DNA of 41,241 nt, from positions 1 through 41,241 of the forward strand of contig CAIQQB010000190.1 in the NCBI GenBank assembly GCA_903873805.1, written 5' to 3'. This DNA comes from an uncultured Opitutia bacterium. Lineage in GTDB: Bacteria > Verrucomicrobiota > Verrucomicrobiia > Opitutales > Opitutaceae. The notes below the pieces were generated by a model. That model was not told the origin of the DNA, did not search any database, and was given only the letters and a program-made list of their open reading frames with translations. Shown here in pieces: positions 24,155 to 32,953 of this stretch. Within the stretch, counting starts at the first letter, position 1, and each line of letters starts with the position of its first letter. A program made the translations under genes and the position numbers.

Positions 24155-24190
24155 CCACGCTGTTTTGAGGGGCGCGGCCAGACCGTGCCC

Positions 24191-25363
<1,173 letters not shown>

Positions 25364-25389
25364 GGGGCGGAGGGAAGGTGGCAGAGTAG

Positions 25390-25421
25390 TTACCACAGAT
25401 TACACGGATGGACACGGATCA
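25390..25421. repeat. Short interspersed repeat fragment (ACAGATTACACGGATG type)
   Basis: The stretch TTACCACAGATTACACGGAT and the following GGACACGGAT contain two close copies of ACACGGAT. The motif resembles a dispersed intergenic sequence familiar from Verrucomicrobiota and planctomycete genomes. A related sequence (CCGCAGATCGACGCGGATG) is near 24048-24066 on the far side of the glycerate kinase gene. Copy number in the genome cannot be judged from this window. Confidence 0.4.
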
Positions 25422-25564
25422 ATTCAGAAGCCATGCAACCAAGAATCGGCCGAACTGGGTAACGGTGAACACTGAGGAAAGGCTCGGTGGACTCGGTGGG
25501 CTGCGCTCCGTGGGCACCCTGCGTCATTCCGAATACCCGTTTAGTCAGTGGTGAAAAATTGCGC

Positions 25565-25810
25565 TCACTCGGGGCCGACGTAGGTGAAGCGCGGCACGGT
25601 CCGGCCGGCGATCGTGACGGTTTCCGCGAACATGGCCGCGGGGCGCACCCAGAGGCCGCGGTCGCCGTAGAGCGCCTGGTAAACGACGAGCGGCTCCAGC
25701 GATTCGGAGTGCCGGGCGAGGCCGAGCACGCGGTAGTCGTTGCCCTTGTAATGCCGGTAGCGGCCGAGGCGCGGTTCGGCGGGCAGGGGTGGAAGGGGCG
25801 CGTCACTCAT
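25565..25810 (-). CDS. DUF1653 domain protein
   Basis: This 81-residue protein is the size of single-domain DUF1653 proteins. It contains [63 protein letters not shown], with the conserved YRHYKG, VVYQ, and W.RP..MF positions. The function of the family is not established; it is a small soluble beta-rich domain. The start at 25810 fits the domain; the longer frame to 25996 crosses into the divergent SDR gene. The 88 bp between them must hold both promoters. Confidence 0.85.
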   Translation of the reverse strand: MSDAPLPPLPAEPRLGRYRHYKGNDYRVLGLARHSESLEPLVVYQALYGDRGLWVRPAAMFAETVTIAGRTVPRFTYVGPE

Positions 25811-25898
25811 GCGCAGCAGTCTGGGTTTCGGACGGGCGGGCACAAGTCGGCGTTGGTTTTGTTTTGAATGCGGCGGACGCGGCTGGTTGGCTTGCGGC

Positions 25899-26675
25899 AT
25901 GGCAACGTTCTCCGCCCTCGTCACCGGCGCGTCCCGCGGCATCGGCCGCGGGATTGCGGTCGAGCTCGGGCAGCTGGGCGCACGCGTCGCCATCAATTAC
26001 GTCCGCGACGCCACCGCCGCCGCCGAGGCGCTCACCCTCGTCCGCGCGGCCGGCGGCGACGGCTTCATCGTGCAGGGTGATGTGGCGTTGGCGCCGGACC
26101 GGGAACGGCTGGTGGCGGAGACCTTCAACCGCTTCGGCCGTCTCGACCTGCTGGTGAACAACGCCGGCATCGCCACGATGGTGCGCGGCGACCTGCTTGA
26201 AGCGGGCGAGGAGAGCTTGGACCGGCAGTTCGCCGTCAACCTCAAGGGGCCGTTCTTCCTCTCCCAACTGGTGGCGAAGCGGCTGCTCGCCCAGGTGCGC
26301 GACGCAGGTGGCTTGCGCGGCCGCATTGTCAACATCACCTCCATCTCGGCCTACGCCGCCTCAAGCAACCGCGGGGACTATTGCATGGTGAAGGCCGGTC
26401 TGGCGATGATGACCAAGCTGTTCGCGGTGCGGCTCGCGGAGGACGGCATCAACGTCTACGAAGTCCGGCCGGGCGTGATCGCGACTGACATGACGAGTCC
26501 GGTGAAGGAGAAATATGACAAACTGATCCTGGAGCAGGGCATCGCGCCGATCCGGCGATGGGGCCGGCCGGAGGATGTCGGCCGCGCCGTGCGGGCGATC
26601 GCGGAAGACCGTTTCCCGTTTTCGACGGGGGCGGTGTTCGACGTCGACGGTGGCTTCCACCTGCATCGTCTCTAA
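25899..26675 (+). CDS. Short-chain dehydrogenase/reductase (FabG-like)
   Basis: This 258-residue Rossmann oxidoreductase has the NAD(P) motif [12 protein letters not shown] (9-20), NNAG after LDLLV, the catalytic Ser in [10 protein letters not shown], and Tyr-x-x-x-Lys in DYCMVKAG. The C-terminal [11 protein letters not shown] and [12 protein letters not shown] segments match 3-ketoacyl-ACP reductase-like SDRs. A separate fabG for fatty acid synthesis is usual elsewhere in a genome; standing alone beside unrelated genes, this copy could reduce another substrate. ATG 25899 fits the family start. Ends 148 bp before the operator region of nrdJ. Confidence 0.9.
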   Translation: MATFSALVTGASRGIGRGIAVELGQLGARVAINYVRDATAAAEALTLVRAAGGDGFIVQGDVALAPDRERLVAETFNRFGRLDLLVNNAGIATMVRGDLLEAGEESLDRQFAVNLKGPFFLSQLVAKRLLAQVRDAGGLRGRIVNITSISAYAASSNRGDYCMVKAGLAMMTKLFAVRLAEDGINVYEVRPGVIATDMTSPVKEKYDKLILEQGIAPIRRWGRPEDVGRAVRAIAEDRFPFSTGAVFDVDGGFHLHRL

Positions 26676-26822
26676 CCGGAGCTTTTGCCTGGGACGGCCA
26701 GCCGGCTTAGGAGACGGTTTACGACGCGGAATTCAGGCCCAACCGGTGGGTCAGACCAGTTGCCACTGCGCATATTTTGAGTTTTTCCGGCTATGGCTAT
26801 TATGGCAGGTTATAGTTGTGTA

Positions 26823-26873
26823 ACCACCATCGGTAGTGGTTGACGGATAATAAACCACTGCCAGTAGTGGTGT
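26823..26873 (+). promoter_or_regulatory. Pair of NrdR-box-like palindromes upstream of nrdJ
   Basis: Two related palindromes are present: AACCACCATCGGTAGTGGTT (26823-26842) and AACCACTGCCAGTAGTGGTG (26854-26873). Their centres (26832.5 and 26863.5) are 31 bp apart, about three helical turns, which is the usual spacing of tandem NrdR boxes. The outer CCAC...GTGG arms and TAGTG match the NrdR consensus (ACACWATATATWGTGT) at 10 and 9 of 16 positions. NrdR is the ATP/dATP-sensing repressor of ribonucleotide reductase genes. A TATAGT at 26812-26817 could be the -10 box, placing box 1 over the transcription start. Confidence 0.7.
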
Positions 26874-26944
26874 CCCTCGCTGCCAAACGACGAATCAAAC
26901 CTATCGGCGCAGCGTCAAAACGCCCAGTTTCAACCAGTCTCATC

Positions 26945-29023
26945 ATGTCCTCTCACCCCAAACCCATCACGCACGCTTCGAACGGTCTCCAAGACTACAT
27001 CGCCATTTCCCGCTATGCCCGCTATTCCCCGGAAAAACGCCGCCGGGAGACCTGGTCCGAGGCCGTGGCCCGGGTTCGCGACATGCACCTCGGGCACTAT
27101 CCGGACGTTTCACTCGGGGACGCCGCCCTGGCGGCGCTGGCGGCGGGCGACGTCACCCGCGAGGAGGTCATTGCGCTCGGCCGGCTGGGGGGGCTGCATG
27201 ACGCGGTGCGGACCGCCTTTGACGCGGTGGACCGGCGCGAGGTCCTGCCGTCGATGCGGTCGCTGCAGTTCGGCGGGGAGGCGATTCTCACGAAGCACGC
27301 GCGGGTCTACAACTGCGCCTTCACCTACATCGACCGGCTGGACGCGTTTCGCGAGGCGCTCTACCTGCTGCTCTGCGGCTGTGGAGTCGGGTTTTCGGTG
27401 CAACGCCACCACGTCGCGAAGCTGCCGGCGCTGGCGCCGATGCCGGCGGATGCGTCCCACGCCACCCATGTCATCGGGGACACCATCGAGGGCTGGGCGG
27501 ACGCGCTGAACGAGCTGATGCACGCGTCCGTCGAGGGCCGGCGGGTGGATTTCGACTTTTCCGCCATCCGGCCGGAAGGGGCGCCGCTGCGCACCTCGGG
27601 CGGCAAGGCGCCCGGCCCCAAGCCGCTGTTCCACACGCTGACCAAGATCGAGGAGATCCTGCGCGGGGCGGCGGGCCGGTCCCTGCGGCCGATAGAGGCC
27701 TACGACATCCTGATGTGGGCCGCCAAGGCGGTGCTCTCCGGCGGCGTGCGCCGCTCGGCCACCATCTGCCTGTTCTCGGCCGACGACGAGGAGATGGGCG
27801 GCGCGAAAACCGGGGACTGGTTCGCTGCCCATCCGCAGCGCACGGCGAGCAACAACTCGGCCGTGATGATCCGCTCTCAGGCGACGCGGGCGCAGTTCGA
27901 CCGCCTGTTTGAGCAGCAGAAGCAGTATGGCGAACCCGGCTTCTACTTCGTCGAGGATCCCGAGTACGGCGCGAACCCCTGCGTGGAGATCGGCCTGCAC
28001 CCCCGGCTCCTCCTTGACGCCGAGGCCATCGCGCGGCTGCGCGCCCTCGGGCACACCGGTCCGCTGCACGAGGGCGACACCCTTTCCGGCGTGCAGTTCT
28101 GCAACCTCACGACCATCTCCGCGGCGGCGGCCGAGACCGCCGCGCGTTTCCGCGAGCTCTGCGCCCACGCCGCCCTCATCGGCACGCTCCAGGCCGGCTA
28201 CACGGACTTCCGCTACCTCACACCCGTCTCCCGCCTGATCACCGAGCGGGAGGCGCTGCTCGGCGTATCCATTTGTGGGATACTAGACCGGCCCGGGCTG
28301 CTGCTCGACGCCGCCGTGCTGCGCTCCGCCGCCGGCATGGTCAAGGCCGTCAACGCGGTTGTGGCCCACGCCCTCGGCATCCGGCCCGCTGCGCGCACGA
28401 CCTGCGTGAAGCCCGAGGGCACGGCCAGCCTGCTGCTCGGCACCAGCAGCGGGCTGCACCCGCACCACGCGCCGCGCTACTTCCGGCGCGTGCAGGCCAG
28501 CGTCTACGACCCGGTCTACCGGCACTTCCGCGCGGCCAATCCGCACATGGTCGAGGAGAGTGTCTACGACCCCAACCGGCTGACCGAGGTCATCACCTTC
28601 CCCGTCGAGGGGCCCGCGTTCGGCATCTACCGCGAGGACCTCTCGGCCGTGAACCACCTCGAGTATGTCCGCCTCGTGCAGGAGAACTGGGTCCAGACGG
28701 GGCGCCGGCATGAACGGCATTCGCCGGGACTGCACCACAACGTCTCGTGCACCATCTCGGTGCGGCCCGACGAATGGCGGGCGGTGGCCGACTACATCTG
28801 GGGGCACCGGCGGGCGTTCACCGGGGTGGCGCTGCTGTCGGACACCGGCGACAAGACCTATGTGCAGGCGCCCCGCGAGGCCGTGGGCACGGCGGAGGAC
28901 GTCAACCGCTGGAACGCCCTGATCCACCGGATCGTGGACTACACCGCGCTGGTGGAGCACGAGGACATCACCGACCTGAAGCAGGTCGTGGCCTGCGCCG
29001 GCGGCGCCTGTGAGATCGTGTGA
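26945..29023 (+). CDS. nrdJ: Class II (adenosylcobalamin-dependent) ribonucleotide reductase, monomeric RTPR type
   Basis: This protein of about 692 residues reduces ribonucleotides to deoxyribonucleotides using an adenosylcobalamin radical. Visible features are Cys124 in VYNCAFTY (first redox Cys), GCGVGFSVQ, NPCVEIGL (Cys346, Glu348; the N-P-C-x-E active-site motif, with Val where Gly is common), QFCNLTTIS (Cys386), and a C-terminal CAGGAC pair (Cys684, Cys689) with the four-residue spacing of the Lactobacillus-type enzyme's shuttle cysteines. Length fits the monomeric triphosphate reductase type. ATG 26945 is chosen; an upstream TTG at 26840 would lie inside the operator. No nrdAB or nrdR is in the window. 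Control by NrdR is likely from the paired boxes upstream. Confidence 0.92.
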   Translation: MSSHPKPITHASNGLQDYIAISRYARYSPEKRRRETWSEAVARVRDMHLGHYPDVSLGDAALAALAAGDVTREEVIALGRLGGLHDAVRTAFDAVDRREVLPSMRSLQFGGEAILTKHARVYNCAFTYIDRLDAFREALYLLLCGCGVGFSVQRHHVAKLPALAPMPADASHATHVIGDTIEGWADALNELMHASVEGRRVDFDFSAIRPEGAPLRTSGGKAPGPKPLFHTLTKIEEILRGAAGRSLRPIEAYDILMWAAKAVLSGGVRRSATICLFSADDEEMGGAKTGDWFAAHPQRTASNNSAVMIRSQATRAQFDRLFEQQKQYGEPGFYFVEDPEYGANPCVEIGLHPRLLLDAEAIARLRALGHTGPLHEGDTLSGVQFCNLTTISAAAAETAARFRELCAHAALIGTLQAGYTDFRYLTPVSRLITEREALLGVSICGILDRPGLLLDAAVLRSAAGMVKAVNAVVAHALGIRPAARTTCVKPEGTASLLLGTSSGLHPHHAPRYFRRVQASVYDPVYRHFRAANPHMVEESVYDPNRLTEVITFPVEGPAFGIYREDLSAVNHLEYVRLVQENWVQTGRRHERHSPGLHHNVSCTISVRPDEWRAVADYIWGHRRAFTGVALLSDTGDKTYVQAPREAVGTAEDVNRWNALIHRIVDYTALVEHEDITDLKQVVACAGGACEIV

Positions 29024-29120
29024 GGCCGCCGATCGCCGGTGGAGCGCAGTGACCCCCATGCGCTGGGGCCCGCCGCAGATGCGGATTGCGGAACGCGCGG
29101 GGCTCCGCGATGACCGGGGG

Positions 29121-30152
29121 ATGCTGCTGATCTGCCAGACCGGTTTTGAGCACCTCCTCGCGGGCGAGCTTGCGGCTGCGGGCGTCGTCGTGGCCGAGCG
29201 CGGGCCGGGCTGGGTGCGGGCGGAGACGAGCGGCCCGGCCGGTGCCGGACGCGCGCTGCCCGACCTGGCGTTCGCCCAGCTCGCGCTGCTCGATCCGGTC
29301 GAGATTGCCGGCGATTCGGTCAACGCGCTGGCCCAAAAGGTCGCGGACTTTTTTCTCACCAGTCTGCGCGGTGAAAGGGTCGAGGCGGCCTGGCCGTGCG
29401 TGTGGGCCGGGCCGCACGAGGTGGTCGGGCTGGGTCGGCGGGTGGCGGCGGTCGAGGCGGCCTGTGGGGAGCTGCTGAAGAAACGGCTTTCGCGCGTGGC
29501 GAAGCTGGCGGTGCCGGACCTGCCGCGGGGCGTCGTGGGCGGCGGGCGCGGGCTGTTTGTCCATTTTACCGATTTCGGCCGGGCCTTTGCGGCGCGGTCG
29601 GCCTGGCTGGGCGGACAGCGGCGCATGGCGGACGACGCGCTCGCGCCGTCGCGAAGCTACCTGAAGATCGAGGAGGCCTTCGCCGTGTTGGGCCGCGAGC
29701 CGCAGGCGGGCGAGCGGGTGGCGGACCTCGGCGCGGCGCCGGGCGGCTGGAGCTACAGCGCGGCCAAACGCGGCGCGCAGGTGGTCGCGGTGGACAACGG
29801 CCCGCTCAAGGGCGGGGCGCTCAATCATCCGCTGATCACGCACCGGCTGGCCGACGCGTTCGGATTCCGGCCGGGCTCGGGCGAAATATTTGACTGGCTC
29901 TTCTGCGATCTGGTCGAGGAGCCGCACCACGTCCTGCGGAATCTCGTCGCGCCCTGGCTGGACGGCGGCTGGTGCCGCCGCTTTGTGATCAACCTGAAGT
30001 TCGGCCATGTCGATCCGCTGGCGCTGTTGCACGAACTCCGGGCGGCGGAGTCGGTTTTCGTGCGGTCCGCGACGGCTGTGCGGCTGCGCCACCTCTATCA
30101 CGACCGGGAGGAATTCACGGTCGTCGGAACCGCGCGGCCGTCCGGTCAGTAG
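29121..30152 (+). CDS. rlmM: RlmM-like 23S rRNA 2'-O-ribose methyltransferase
   Basis: This protein of about 343 residues resembles E. coli RlmM (366), which methylates C2498 of 23S rRNA. The N-terminal domain begins MLLICQTGFEHLLAGELA, like the RFM/THUMP-like start of RlmM. The Rossmann core has VADLGAAPGGWSYSA (SAM motif), VVAVDNGPLKGG and FDWLFCDLVEEP, with catalytic-type residues in FVINLKFG and the C-terminal RHLYHDREEFTVV, very close to the RlmM end. The start is uncertain: in-frame ATGs at 29058 and 29079 and a GTG at 29010 also exist; 29121 matches the domain start. Its end overlaps the convergent hypothetical gene by 7 nt. Confidence 0.85.
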   Translation: MLLICQTGFEHLLAGELAAAGVVVAERGPGWVRAETSGPAGAGRALPDLAFAQLALLDPVEIAGDSVNALAQKVADFFLTSLRGERVEAAWPCVWAGPHEVVGLGRRVAAVEAACGELLKKRLSRVAKLAVPDLPRGVVGGGRGLFVHFTDFGRAFAARSAWLGGQRRMADDALAPSRSYLKIEEAFAVLGREPQAGERVADLGAAPGGWSYSAAKRGAQVVAVDNGPLKGGALNHPLITHRLADAFGFRPGSGEIFDWLFCDLVEEPHHVLRNLVAPWLDGGWCRRFVINLKFGHVDPLALLHELRAAESVFVRSATAVRLRHLYHDREEFTVVGTARPSGQ

Positions 30153-30583
30153 TCGTCCATCACAAACCACATCACCCACGTGAGGGCCGCGCTGCAGACG
30201 AGCATGCCGGCCACGGTGGCGACAAAGAGCAGCGGCGCATCGGGACCGACGTGCAGGGCGGTGAAGACGAAGACCAAGTTGCTGGTCAGCATGAGCACCC
30301 AGTAGTCGCGCCGGCGGCGGGAGCGCCGGGGGGGCGGGAGCAGCCCCTCGTCTGGCCCGGCGGCCGCGGGGTCGGCGGGAGCCTCCGGCGCTTCCGCCGG
30401 AACCTCGGGCTGCCCATGGGTCGGGGGATGGATCGGCAGGGGCGGGGCGCTGTCTTCGGCCGACGGGATTGCGGGGGGGGCCGGGGCCGGCTCCGCGGGC
30501 GCGGTCGGCGGATGGATCGCGCGTTCCAGGGCGCGGGGGTTGAGGCGGTAGACCTTGCGCGGCGGATCGGGGGCGTCGGGCAT
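30146..30583 (-). CDS. Hypothetical proline-rich protein with two C-terminal membrane helices
   Basis: No family recognised. Of 145 residues, the first 90 are Pro/Ala/Glu-rich and probably disordered, with a short start KVYRLNPRALERAIH that looks structured. A basic patch RRSRRRR precedes two hydrophobic helices (about 96-112 and 118-140), ending in MWFVMDDY. By the positive-inside rule the long N-terminal region should be cytoplasmic. It is the last of three closely spaced minus-strand genes (after the TPR and ACT genes), with a 27-bp gap upstream, suggesting one operon. Confidence 0.65.
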   Translation of the reverse strand: MPDAPDPPRKVYRLNPRALERAIHPPTAPAEPAPAPPAIPSAEDSAPPLPIHPPTHGQPEVPAEAPEAPADPAAAGPDEGLLPPPRRSRRRRDYWVLMLTSNLVFVFTALHVGPDAPLLFVATVAGMLVCSAALTWVMWFVMDDY

Positions 30584-30610
30584 CGTGGTGGCGGTATCGG
30601 GCGGCGACGG

Positions 30611-31138
30611 TCACTCCCCCGGCGGGCGCAGCCGCACATCGACCATGAGGTCGGTGGCGATCCGTTCGAGGGCGCCGCGGAGCGCCGCGAGGGTGACGCC
30701 GGGCGGCAGGAGCACGGTGGCGCGGGCTTGGAACAGCATGGTGCCGTCCATGGGCGCGCAGACGCGTTCGGAGGCGAGTTCCTCGACATTGACATGGTGG
30801 GCGGCGAGGACGGCGGAGATTTCGCGGAGGATGCCCGGACGGTCCTGGCCCACGAGGTCGAGGGCGGCGAGCAGTCCGTCCGCGGCCGGCGGAACGGCAG
30901 TCTCAGCTTGGACGATGAGGCGCAGCCCCTCGGTTTCCAGCGTCCGGAGGGCGCGGAGCAGCTCCTCGGCGCGTTCGGCCGGAACTTCGGCGCGCAGGAT
31001 GCCCGCGAACTGGCCGCCGAGGTGGCCCATGCGGCTTTCGAGCCAGTTGCCCCCGTGGTCGGCGAGCCGAGCGGCCAGCCGCTGCACGATGCCGGGCCGG
31101 TCGGCACCGATGATGGTCAGGACGAGGGTGGTGAGCAT
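30611..31138 (-). CDS. Tandem ACT-domain protein (GcvR-like)
   Basis: This 175-residue protein has two ACT-type repeats: the first begins LVLTIIGADRPGIVQRLAA with HGGNWLESRM, the second LVGQDRPGILREISAVLA with HHVNVEELASE. The DRPGI turns and beta-alpha-beta pattern are characteristic. GcvR in E. coli is a two-ACT regulator of the glycine cleavage system that acts by binding another regulator; many distant members have unknown ligands, and no gcv gene is here. It is cytosolic and likely binds a small amino acid or similar. The start at 31138 matches the domain start exactly. It lies 22 bp after the TPR gene. Confidence 0.85.
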   Translation of the reverse strand: MLTTLVLTIIGADRPGIVQRLAARLADHGGNWLESRMGHLGGQFAGILRAEVPAERAEELLRALRTLETEGLRLIVQAETAVPPAADGLLAALDLVGQDRPGILREISAVLAAHHVNVEELASERVCAPMDGTMLFQARATVLLPPGVTLAALRGALERIATDLMVDVRLRPPGE

Positions 31139-31160
31139 GGGGCGGGGCGGGTTGGCGGCT

Positions 31161-32828
31161 TCAGGAGTGCTTGGGAACCGTTTCGAGGGCGTCGTGAACC
31201 TCCTGCAACAGGACGGTGCGGTCGGGATGGAAGAGGAACAGGTCGCTGCCCAGCTTGCGATAGGCGCTCTCGACCACCGTGCGGTCGGGTTTGCGCATTT
31301 GGATCAGGCGGTGGATGTCCGCCCCGAGCGCATCCGCGTCACCCAGATCCACGTCGAGTTTGACCAGGCTGGTGAGGGCGGCCTGGTTGAGGGGATCGGT
31401 GGTCAGCGCCTTGGCAAGCGCCTGCTGGGCCTCGATCCGCGCTCCGACTTCGACCAGACGGTTGGAGACCGCGATCAAATTGTCGGCGCGCAGGGAAGGC
31501 TGGCCCATGAAGTTGGTCAGAAACAGCAAACCGTCTTCCGGCGAGCCTTTCCCGTAGCTGGCAATGGCCTGCAGGCCGTTGAAGATCGCGTAGTAACGCT
31601 TGCCCCAGGCCGGGTTGTCCTCGACCAGTTTCTTCACCAAGGTGAGGGCGGCCTGATAGTGTTTGGCCACCACCTCCGCTTCCACCATCATCAGGGCGGG
31701 GCCCTCCCAGTTGAGATTGTTGGCCTTGCACTGGTCATAGATCCTCCGGGCCAGATCCGGCTTGCCGTTGTTCGCGGCAAAATCCGACAGGGCAAAGAGG
31801 GTGTGCTCGTCCCGCGCAAAGTCGTGGAGGATGGATTCGACCCCGTTGTTGACCGCCGCCTCGTCCCCGTCCTTGGTGTAGGCATAGAGCAGGTCAATCC
31901 GGGGCTTTGGATCCTCCGGGTAGCTCAGCTGGCGGAACAGACTTTCGCGACGCGCGTCGGACTCCCGGCCGCATTCCCGGAGGTAAGTGATGATTTGGGC
32001 ATAGACGTCGTCGTCCTTGGGCAACTCCTTCTGCACCGCCCGCAATCGGGCGAGCGCCTCATCGTGGTAGCCGCGCTCCCACTCGATCCGCACCGTCAGC
32101 AGCTGTCCCTCCCGGGTGTGGTTCAGCTGAAATTGCCGCAGCAGATCCTCGGCCTGGTCGTAATTGCCGCGGAAATACGCGGCGGTGGTATAGGAGAGTG
32201 CGATCAGCTGGTTGAGCTGGGTGATGGCGTGGTCCTTGCCCAACAGATCCTTGGCCACGGCAATGACCACGGTGTCGCGCTGCTGCTCGATGAGAAAGGT
32301 GAACAGCTCCTTGATGTATTCAAAATCATTTCTCCGAAAAGGGAGCCCATCCAGCAGAACTTTTTCCGCGCGATCCGGCCGGTGCCAGGCAGTGAGAAAT
32401 TTGGCCAGCAGCATGCGCCCTTCCGCATTGCCCGGCGATTTGCTGACGCCGATGCTCAGATCCAGGAAAGCCTCGTGAAACTTTCCGTGGGAAACCTCGA
32501 ACTGGGCGTTCCGGATCAGGAAGTCGCCCCGGGATTGCTGGTAGGTCTCCCAGCGGGCGGGCAGGAACAGCATGTCGGTGTAACGGACCTCATCAAAGCC
32601 GCGCTGGTACTTGACGAACAGGTAGGCGCTGGTGGCGGCCGTCACCCACAGGACGCACAGCAGAAGAGATACGGAAGCGGCCAGGCGCCACCAGTACACC
32701 TGAACCTGCCAGCCGGTGTCTGTCCGCTTGATGAAGACAGGGAAGAGCCGCTCCCAGCCTTCCGCCACCCGGGGCAAATTGCTCATGTCAACTTTGTGCT
32801 CGTCGGGGCTGGGGGCGGAATCAGGCAT
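31161..32828 (-). CDS. Membrane-anchored TPR-like protein, divergent from the EPS export genes
   Basis: This 555-residue protein has a cytoplasmic start of about 45 residues, one membrane helix near 47-70 (LAASVSLLLCVLWVTAATSAYLF) and a long all-helical periplasmic part with irregular TPR-like units, for example FHEAFLDLSIGVSKSPGNAEGRMLLAKFL and ARIEAQQALAKALTTDPLNQAAL. No enzymatic motif is seen. TPR proteins with this layout often occur in exopolysaccharide loci as scaffolds; here it reads away from the secreted repeat protein across a 125-bp gap. A TACAAT-like -10 (plus-strand 32843-32848) lies close to the start. It probably heads the minus-strand operon with the ACT and hypothetical genes. 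The second Met (residue 15) is an alternative start. Confidence 0.7.
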   Translation of the reverse strand: MPDSAPSPDEHKVDMSNLPRVAEGWERLFPVFIKRTDTGWQVQVYWWRLAASVSLLLCVLWVTAATSAYLFVKYQRGFDEVRYTDMLFLPARWETYQQSRGDFLIRNAQFEVSHGKFHEAFLDLSIGVSKSPGNAEGRMLLAKFLTAWHRPDRAEKVLLDGLPFRRNDFEYIKELFTFLIEQQRDTVVIAVAKDLLGKDHAITQLNQLIALSYTTAAYFRGNYDQAEDLLRQFQLNHTREGQLLTVRIEWERGYHDEALARLRAVQKELPKDDDVYAQIITYLRECGRESDARRESLFRQLSYPEDPKPRIDLLYAYTKDGDEAAVNNGVESILHDFARDEHTLFALSDFAANNGKPDLARRIYDQCKANNLNWEGPALMMVEAEVVAKHYQAALTLVKKLVEDNPAWGKRYYAIFNGLQAIASYGKGSPEDGLLFLTNFMGQPSLRADNLIAVSNRLVEVGARIEAQQALAKALTTDPLNQAALTSLVKLDVDLGDADALGADIHRLIQMRKPDRTVVESAYRKLGSDLFLFHPDRTVLLQEVHDALETVPKHS

Positions 32829-32953
32829 GGGTCAAATTAGGGATTGTATGTGACAATTGGGCTGCTAAACTGAGATCAGGAAATTAATTCTTGCATCAGT
32901 TAACGGCTTGCTTGATGCTTTGCAATGCCGCTTCTTTCCGAAAACATCATTCC

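Noticed and set aside
26676..26944. Possible cobalamin riboswitch before nrdJ
   Set aside because: GGAGAC near 26710 and GCCACTG near 26763 recall B12 riboswitch pieces, but order and spacing are wrong and the other conserved blocks are missing.
30555..32840. 761-codon plus-strand frame
   Set aside because: Antisense to the ACT and TPR genes; no domain, biased composition.
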